Shown here: piece after piece, positions 58,070 through 64,000 of the stretch
Numbering within the stretch: the first letter of the stretch is position 1
Layout: every line of letters begins with the position of its first letter
NCBI GenBank assembly: GCA_963576785.1
Contig: OY756148.1
Span: forward strand, 1,736,001 to 1,800,000
DNA length: 64,000 nt
From: Chlorophyllum brunneum
Lineage: Eukaryota > Basidiomycota > Agaricomycetes > Agaricales > Agaricaceae
Direction of reading: 5' to 3'
The notes under the pieces: model-generated
What the model saw: the letters and a program-made list of their open reading frames with translations, nothing else
What the model was told of the DNA's origin: nothing
The model's database searches: none
Translations under genes and position numbers: made by a program

Positions 58070-59908
58070 TCAAGCCTCAACACCGCAAGCAGAAACCGCC
58101 TGAATAACCGCACTCAAATCCTCTCCTTCTCCCGCAGGATCGACCCTACCCATACGAATCCCATCCTTCTCACCCAGGACCTCTTCAACTGGAGAAACAG
58201 GTGCAGTCGTCATCGGAGTGCTAATTATCGAAGTAGGCGATCCAGTACCAGTTCCAGAGACCAACGACAAACCAGACGCGTCCGATCCGAGACTACTCGT
58301 TGGGCTACTATTCCCACTCTCACCCCTTCCTCTTTTCCAAAGGCGATCATCGTCTTTGGTTTCGTCTTCAGGTGACGTTAACCCTGAGTTCAGATTTTCT
58401 CTGATCGTAATGAAATCACGGAATGTCTTGACGGAATCCAGGCCTTCTAGCCTCAACCCGGGAGTGCCTGCGAGTCCAACGTCATCGTCATCGTTATCAG
58501 GGCAGGGGGAAGAAGACAGCGGAGCGGACGAGGGAGAAGGTATATCGCTGTCGCTCTCAGCATTCAAAACACGCGACATATGGATACTTCTTGATATCGG
58601 TGACTCGAAACCAAGGGAAGGAGAGTGCATAGAGGCAGAAAGGGCGAGCAGGAATGGGTCAATTGGAAATATGGTATCTCCACTTCCAAGGGTCGGTGAC
58701 AGGGCTTGCACATTGAAAACTTCTTGTGGAGACATAGAGAAGGTGTGGGCGAGACGATCGTCCTCTGGTTCAAGAATACACTCGGTCTCTTCGGTTTTAA
58801 AGTTGATGATATCTTCAAAGTTGGGCTTGAATAGTGGTGCAACGTCGGGAACTCTGGGGCGTGTACGGCCAAGAGAAGGATCATAGGGCATGATCGGGGC
58901 AATCCGTTGATATTCGATGCACTCGGCATGAGCGTTCCTGTAGTCCACGTTTTGATATTGCCAACCGTCCGGTATACCTTTGAATAGCGAGACCTCACGC
59001 ATCATAGGGAACCCATAACTCGAACTGTTGGACGACAATTGGTTGTAGCGGATGAGTTGATCGATCGGAGTGCCATTGGATTGGTCGGAGCTGAAAGTAA
59101 ATTGAGAGTGCGTAGCATGGATGGGGGTGCTTGGTAATGAATTCGAGGTATCTTGGTTAGATACGTCGAGACCATCCACATCGTTGAAGTAATCCTTAAA
59201 GGAAAGCACTGGTGAGGCTGGTTCTTGCTTCATATAATCCTCCGCGGGAGGTTGGACAGCCAGGATAGTGGGGGAAGGGACAGTCGTTCCAAGACGCGGA
59301 GAAAGAAGTCCGGTATCTGCGTGACCGCATTTCTTTATGACGCAAGTCGGACACGCCTTGATGAACTGCGCCACCAGATCCTTGGGAACCCAGGTATAGT
59401 GCTTTCGAATCAACGCACAAGTTTTATCCCGCCCGCCGTGGTTCGTGCTCCCGTGACAATAGCATAGTAAATCATAGATCTGTTCGCGAACAGCAACCAA
59501 GAGACCGTCATGTAACAAGACCTCTTGTTCCATAGTGCGAGAACCCGAGAGTCCCAAAGAGACCGTATGTGATCTACTCAGTGTAAACATTTTCCGAGCC
59601 CAGAACCGGAATTGTGCATTTTCCTTCGCATTGTCGGCACTGTGCAGTACATCCCAGATCCTGTCAAAAAGGGCTTGAGATATTAGGGCCTTTCCTTGAC
59701 GTCGAGGAGTGAGTGATTCGATATATCCCCTTTCAATGATCTGGTATTGTGCACGGGTCGGAAATCCAGGGATTCCATCCAACTCGTCCATATCAGGGGT
59801 TTGTGGGTACTCAGCCTTGGCGATATTCTTCGAGTCCTCGGTAGAGGGGGTACGGGTATATGGTTTTGAGCCGGAGGAGCCTCGCGAGGTGGGTCGTTCT
59901 GGAGACAT
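58070..59908 (-). CDS. Protein with a domesticated retroelement integrase zinc-binding (H2C2) domain
   Basis: Single-exon 612-codon frame starting MSPERPTSRGSS. Residues about 50-125 are a conserved-looking helical region (QYQIIERGYIESLTPRRQGK, FDRIWDVLHSADNAKENAQF). At about residues 145-195 lies a zinc-binding module: CYCHGSTNHGG (H-x4-H), DKTCALIRKHYTWVPKDLVA and FIKACPTCVIKK (C-x2-C). This is the HHCC domain that sits before the catalytic core of Ty3/Gypsy integrases. The catalytic D,D-35-E core, reverse transcriptase, RNase H and LTRs are all absent. The rest is long, acidic and Ser/Pro-rich, like a transcriptional regulator. Likely a domesticated gene; its role, perhaps DNA- or protein-binding, is inferred. 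Confidence 0.7.
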   Translation of the reverse strand: MSPERPTSRGSSGSKPYTRTPSTEDSKNIAKAEYPQTPDMDELDGIPGFPTRAQYQIIERGYIESLTPRRQGKALISQALFDRIWDVLHSADNAKENAQFRFWARKMFTLSRSHTVSLGLSGSRTMEQEVLLHDGLLVAVREQIYDLLCYCHGSTNHGGRDKTCALIRKHYTWVPKDLVAQFIKACPTCVIKKCGHADTGLLSPRLGTTVPSPTILAVQPPAEDYMKQEPASPVLSFKDYFNDVDGLDVSNQDTSNSLPSTPIHATHSQFTFSSDQSNGTPIDQLIRYNQLSSNSSSYGFPMMREVSLFKGIPDGWQYQNVDYRNAHAECIEYQRIAPIMPYDPSLGRTRPRVPDVAPLFKPNFEDIINFKTEETECILEPEDDRLAHTFSMSPQEVFNVQALSPTLGSGDTIFPIDPFLLALSASMHSPSLGFESPISRSIHMSRVLNAESDSDIPSPSSAPLSSSPCPDNDDDDVGLAGTPGLRLEGLDSVKTFRDFITIRENLNSGLTSPEDETKDDDRLWKRGRGESGNSSPTSSLGSDASGLSLVSGTGTGSPTSIISTPMTTAPVSPVEEVLGEKDGIRMGRVDPAGEGEDLSAVIQAVSACGVEA

Positions 59909-60418
59909 GGGGGAAATAGGAATAGATTGGGCGATATTGACAAAGTAAAGACTGATAAACTGGGATACCTGGGTTGAGTAATGGGCAGCGAAAGACGTTT
60001 GTGAACTTACGGATAGGCTGGTATATGATAGACGGTAGAAGAATGAGATGAAGGTGGATGTGGCTGACGCACAAGGTGCTGTGAGACAGTCACAGCCACG
60101 TTTATCTCAATCGTCTACACGCCTGCAAAAACACCAATCAGATCCAGAAGAGACCGCACAGAGAAGAATCAATTGACTACCCACATATCACATACATGCT
60201 CGAGGACGACGTCCTCGTGGCAAAGAATAGATGAATAATGATAGGCAAAAACAAAATCAACTGAAAGCTACAACGAATATACGATCAAAGCCGAAGATCA
60301 TCATATGCTATACAAATACGACTACTAAAAGGTCGAGCAATAGAAAACAAAAATTATACGGAATAGACTGCACACGACCAGCAAGCTCGTCCAGCCTCGA
60401 GGCCAAATGGTGTCTAGT
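59909..60418. other. Intergenic between two minus-strand genes
   Basis: About 500 bases: promoter of the zinc-domain gene and 3' flank of H2A.Z. It holds a near-perfect inverted repeat (CGAGGAC-GAC-GTCCTCG) at 60201-60217. No gene seen. Confidence 0.4.
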
Positions 60419-60960
60419 TCAAGCGCCCCCCTTTCCCGGAGCGGGATTTTTCATTCCGGTCGTCAAGGTCTTGTGGATGAATGGCAAGACACCACCACCA
60501 GCGATCGTGGCGCGCACCAAGGTATCAAGTTCTTCATCTCCTCGGATGGCAAGTTGCAAGTGTCGGGGAGTGATACGCTTCACCCGGAGATCTTTAGATG
60601 CGTTACCTGACATCGACAAGTCAATCTCATATCCTCAGCAGTTCCGTTTATAATGTCTTACCAGCTAGCTCCAACACCTCAGCGGTGAGATACTCGAGGA
60701 TCGCCGAAGTGTATACTGCCGCCTTTGCACCAATGCGAACATTGTGTTGTGTCCTCTGCTTCAGATAACGATGGATACGACCAACAGGGAACTATCACTG
60801 GTATTAGCGGAGCCAAGACAACATGAGTGACTCAGGCACGACGCACCTGGAGTCCAGCACGAGCGCTCCTCGTTTGGATTGTCCGTTGCTGAGACGCAGC
60901 AGTGTCATGGTTGGCATTGTTCGCCCTAGCTTTTCCACCAGATCCTGCTTTGGGAGGCAT
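60419..60960 (-). CDS. HTZ1: Histone H2A.Z variant
   Basis: Replaces H2A in nucleosomes at promoters. Three exons, 143 residues. [19 protein letters not shown] starts at 60960, followed by SARAGLQ joined to [14 protein letters not shown]. Then [21 protein letters not shown] joins to [19 protein letters not shown] and [20 protein letters not shown]. The [12 protein letters not shown] block and the extended acidic patch (DEELD) are diagnostic for H2A.Z rather than canonical H2A. The C-terminal tail ([11 protein letters not shown]) is short. The stop is TGA at 60419-60421. The N-terminal tail has fewer lysines than usual for H2A.Z and is rich in Asn/Ala, a mild oddity. Confidence 0.93.
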
Positions 60961-61490
60961 TTGGATGGCTAATCAATAACGAACAAGGAGATAACGCGGC
61001 CTGATAATCACGAAACCGTTATTTCTCACAGGATGTTCACGGAGAGGTCGTTCTACATACCTGGTACTCGAGAAAAAAATCAGAGGCAGATGAGACGCGT
61101 CTTTCGGAGCAGGAAAACGAATGTGATACGGCTGCCTGTTGGTAGGCACGGGTTATAGAGTGCAGACGCGAAAGTGGCCGGTGGTCGTGGTGGTTCCAAA
61201 GAAAGAAGGTCGTGTTGCGGATTGTTTATTAAATTCGCACGTCTCCATTCAACGCGCGTGTTACAGGGTCACATGCTACGTCACAGGGTCGTCAATAGCG
61301 TCTACCCAGACGAAGAAAGTATAAAGAGGTTGACATCAGGGCAAGAAGTCCTAAAGCATGAGAACCCCATGCCTCGTGACCGACCTCTTCACTGCCCTCC
61401 TCTTTTTTGCTTTCTTTTTTTGTTCTTTGCCTTCCCATCTTTTCCTTTGACCGGTCCTTGTTCAATCTATACGATATGTGAGCAGCATGC
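60961..61490. other. Intergenic, no gene seen
   Basis: About 530 bases between H2A.Z and the 3' end of the chimeric kinase. It holds a T-rich tract near 61393-61420. The kinase may extend into this stretch through a final intron whose donor overlaps 61510. Confidence 0.4.
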
Positions 61491-64000
61491 TCACCGACTG
61501 TCGAAACCACTCACCCGTTGTAGAACCTCATACACCCGTTTGTAATTAATTTTTGTGCTTAACCTGGCCCTCTTCACGTCCAAGAAGGCTGCACCATCGT
61601 CAGTCGGTGGGCGATTATCCTGGACCTCCAGATCCGCGATAAACTGCCGGATTTCTTGGCATTTCGGGCGTTTCTTGGGGTCGTAGTTCCAGCACTTCTC
61701 CATCATTGTCCACATCCGGTCCTCAGCTTCACTCTTCCTGCCGTGTTCCAACGCTGGTCGGACTGGAACGACCTGGTATCTGATGACAGCATTTATCAAT
61801 TGCACGGTGTTCCTGTATTGAGAGAATGGTTTCTGCTCTGTGAAGACCTTGAGAACAGTAAGGTCAAAGACGAAACACTGTCGTCCGAGTCCGGCTCACC
61901 TCGTAGCACACACAACCAAACGCCCAGATATCACTCTCCTCCGTCGCTGGTGGGTCGTCTTCGTCAAACAATTCGGGGGCCATCCAGTTAGCTGTGCCAG
62001 CTGGACTTTGGGTTGTGGTGAGTATAGTCATTGAGACATGGGATACTCCAAAGTCTGTCACCATTGCTCGGTGAGCGTCAGATACAAGGACATTGCTCTA
62101 CGCATCCAGAATCAGACGGTTGCATGAGAAGTAAGAGGAAAATTATGATACCGCTTTGAGGTCAGAGTGTATGATTTTCGATTCGTGTAGGTATTGTATG
62201 CCATCGATGATATCAGAGATCTGGCGCATGTGAGCAATGACGACAGAGGAGCAGAGCCAATGAGGCACTCACGAGTAGTACTCGAGGGCTGTCAGGGAAT
62301 AAATTTAGATAGGCAAGGAGATCACCGTTCCGTATCCATGGTGAAACAATACAAACTCTTGGTATCGGTTCGTCCGACGTGTAGACGCCGTAAAATGGGA
62401 CGATATTCTTATGTGACAGGTGTGCCCATAGGACGAGTTCCTTCATGTGTGCCTATCATATCAACGGTATTGATTGACCACGTCAGGCAGGAGGAAGGGG
62501 GAGAACACTCACTTTCATACTCCGTTCGTTACCTCCTCCAGAGTATAGGCGGACGGCTTTTACGCATATATCATGACTTCTGTACATTCCCTTGTAGATG
62601 AAACCAAACCCTCCGAAATTGTGATGCTTTGCGAGATCGCATTGAACACCGTCAAGTTGACAAGATGTCGGAAAGACCTGCGCAGACCGAGCAAGCTTAG
62701 AAAGGAGAGAAAGTAGGTTTTTTCTCTCGTTAAGCTCGATTTGACCGTCATCATCATCAAGAATCTTCGATCACTGTATATGAGGTTTTAACATATCAAT
62801 GGGTTATGATATAACGTACTTGATTGAGGAAATCGACCACGCGCTGAGCGTCGTCTCCCGTAAGGTCAGCAAGCTGTGCTCTCGTCGCTGGATTCCCAGT
62901 GAGACTGCCTATCAAAGCTCGAGATTTGGTGTAAGCGGCATCCCTGGTGTTGGAACCCGTTAGAGATCGGGTGATATGATTGTCGTCGGATGCCGTAACA
63001 TCACTTTCTGAGTTCGCACTCCTCGATTTACTATTGAAAACCTTGAGGAAAACAGATGTAAGCTTTTCAATGCTCGACTGTCCTTTTGTATGTCCCAGTT
63101 TTCCAGCGGTTTCCTTTGGAACTGGAAACCGCGAGCTACCGGGGCTCGAAGTCCGTCTCTTGTGTCCCCTACCCCCGTTGGCGTTAGTCGCGTCAGGTAC
63201 TTGGGGTGGATTCACAACAATTATGGGTGTCGGTGACTGGGGTGCTGGTACGGCAGACGCGCGAGGTTGTGTGTCATCGTTGGGTGGGGTGGCTGGCCCA
63301 GTTGCGGGCTGAGGTTCTGTCGAATTTACAGGGGCCAAAACTGCAGGCATATGAGGTTGCGAGACCTCACTGGGTGGTGTAACTGGTGCAGTCGCGGGTT
63401 TACGTTTCGTCGAATCTTGCGATGCAGGCCCACGGGGTTGCGGAGGTTTAGATGGAGGTTTTGGTTTCTTCGAATCTACAGGACTCGTGGGGTGGGGCGA
63501 GGAAGGGATGTTATTCGAACTGCGACGGATAGGTCGAGTATGTGTATTCCGTTGTGAGGGAGTCTGCACCTGCGGTTGCGTGGGCGCCCGCTCGCTGGCG
63601 ACAGCTGCAGAGGCGCCTTTATTCTTCCGACGACTACGGCCATCTTGGCTTCTTGAGCGGCTGATTACAGGCACATCGGTATATTGGACCTGAGTAGTGT
63701 GATCAAGTATCCTAGCATTTCGTTTCCCCTTGTCTTTGTTACCGGGAGGCGAAGAGACTCCATCGCTGGACCGTGCCTTCTGTTCAGGGATTTTTGGAGA
63801 CGTAGATGCAGCTACCACGTCAGCAAGGCGTTTGTACCCTGGTCGGTGTTGGTAGTAGTGTACTAGTACCGCACGTGCTTCAAGGTCTTCGACGGTATTT
63901 CCAAAAACGCTGGGGCGACCGTCTGTTCTCGGAATACCGGCAAAGGCGGATAACCACCTATGAGTGATGATAGTGTCGATATTGGCGCGGCGCGTGGGAT
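61491..64000 (-). CDS. Chimeric protein: Kin4-like kinase C-lobe and linker fused to a TKL kinase (cut by right edge)
   Basis: The gene enters from beyond 64000. Its first visible residues, TRRANIDTIITHRWLSAFAG and IPRTDGRPSVFGNTVEDLEA, match the end of the Kin4-like kinase domain at 48.8 kb. The same exon continues with HTTQVQYTDV and HTKGQSSIEKLTSVFLKVF (Kin4 linker blocks), then LADLTGDDAQRVVDFLNQ, which belongs to agaricomycete TKL kinases. Further exons complete a TKL domain: ILDDDDGQIELNERKNLL, GGFGFIYKG, DICVKAVRLYS (Lys), LVLWAHLSHKNIVPFYG, LHESKIIHSDLK (HSD in place of HRD), SNVLVSDAHRAMVTDFG, 'PAGTANWMAPELF', DIWAFGCVCYEV, WNYDPKKRPKCQEI. The Kin4 KA1 domain is missing. The 3' end (61491) is uncertain, since a GTGAGT donor precedes the stop. 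Confidence 0.72.

Noticed and set aside
58070..59908. Reading the integrase zinc domain as part of an active retrotransposon
   Set aside because: No reverse transcriptase, RNase H, integrase core, protease or LTR is found on either side.
1..64000. CRISPR array or bacterial-type operons
   Set aside because: The window is spliced eukaryotic DNA. The only short tandem repeat (56475) has no spacers.

Overview
This window looks like nuclear DNA of an agaricomycete (mushroom-forming) basidiomycete. The genes are dense, on both strands, and cut by many short introns of about 45-60 bp with GT(G/A)AGT-type donors. Several gene types are typical of that class: many divergent F-box proteins, an expanded tyrosine-kinase-like (TKL) kinase, a single-pass beta-sandwich surface protein and a Ser/Ala-rich GPI-type protein. 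All calls come from reading the translated sequence; no database search was run.

Layout. 0-3.6 kb: an F-box gene, then a decayed copy of a membrane-anchored surface-protein gene. 3.8-6.6 kb: uroporphyrinogen-III synthase (HEM4) divergent from the mitochondrial citrate carrier (CTP1). 6.9-12.3 kb: a TRK potassium transporter convergent with the histone chaperone RTT106. 12.9-21.4 kb: a secreted amidohydrolase, an SDR reductase divergent from the diflavin reductase TAH18, an RluA-type pseudouridine synthase and a conserved unknown protein. 21.4-23.3 kb is gene-poor. 23.3-29.7 kb: a Ufo1/Pof10-like F-box/WD40/UIM protein, Arp2/3 subunit ARPC5 and another F-box protein. 30.4-38.4 kb: Rheb GTPase with a small head-to-head overlapping candidate gene, an SDR pseudogene, the intact surface-protein paralog and a BAR-SH3 protein. 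39.4-46.2 kb: a SWIB-domain chromatin-remodeller subunit, a previously unrecognisable 154-residue gene, a GPI-type Ser/Ala-rich protein and a cytochrome P450.

48.8-64 kb is the most unusual part. It holds three loci built from the same kinase family. The first is a full-length Kin4-like kinase with a C-terminal KA1 domain. The second is a free-standing KA1 gene. The third, cut by the right edge, is a chimera in which the Kin4 post-kinase region runs in the same exon into a complete TKL kinase domain and the KA1 domain is absent. Between them lie an F-box gene with frame breaks, an intron-containing tRNA-Lys(CUU), a decayed membrane-protein region, a protein carrying a retroelement-type integrase zinc-binding domain without any transposon, and histone H2A.Z.

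The housekeeping genes cover heme synthesis, citrate export, potassium uptake, Fe-S assembly, actin nucleation, TORC1 signalling and chromatin (RTT106, the SWIB subunit, H2A.Z). They form no obvious pathway cluster. Duplicated-and-decayed pairs (surface protein, SDR, Kin4 modules) show that this segment has been reshuffled.
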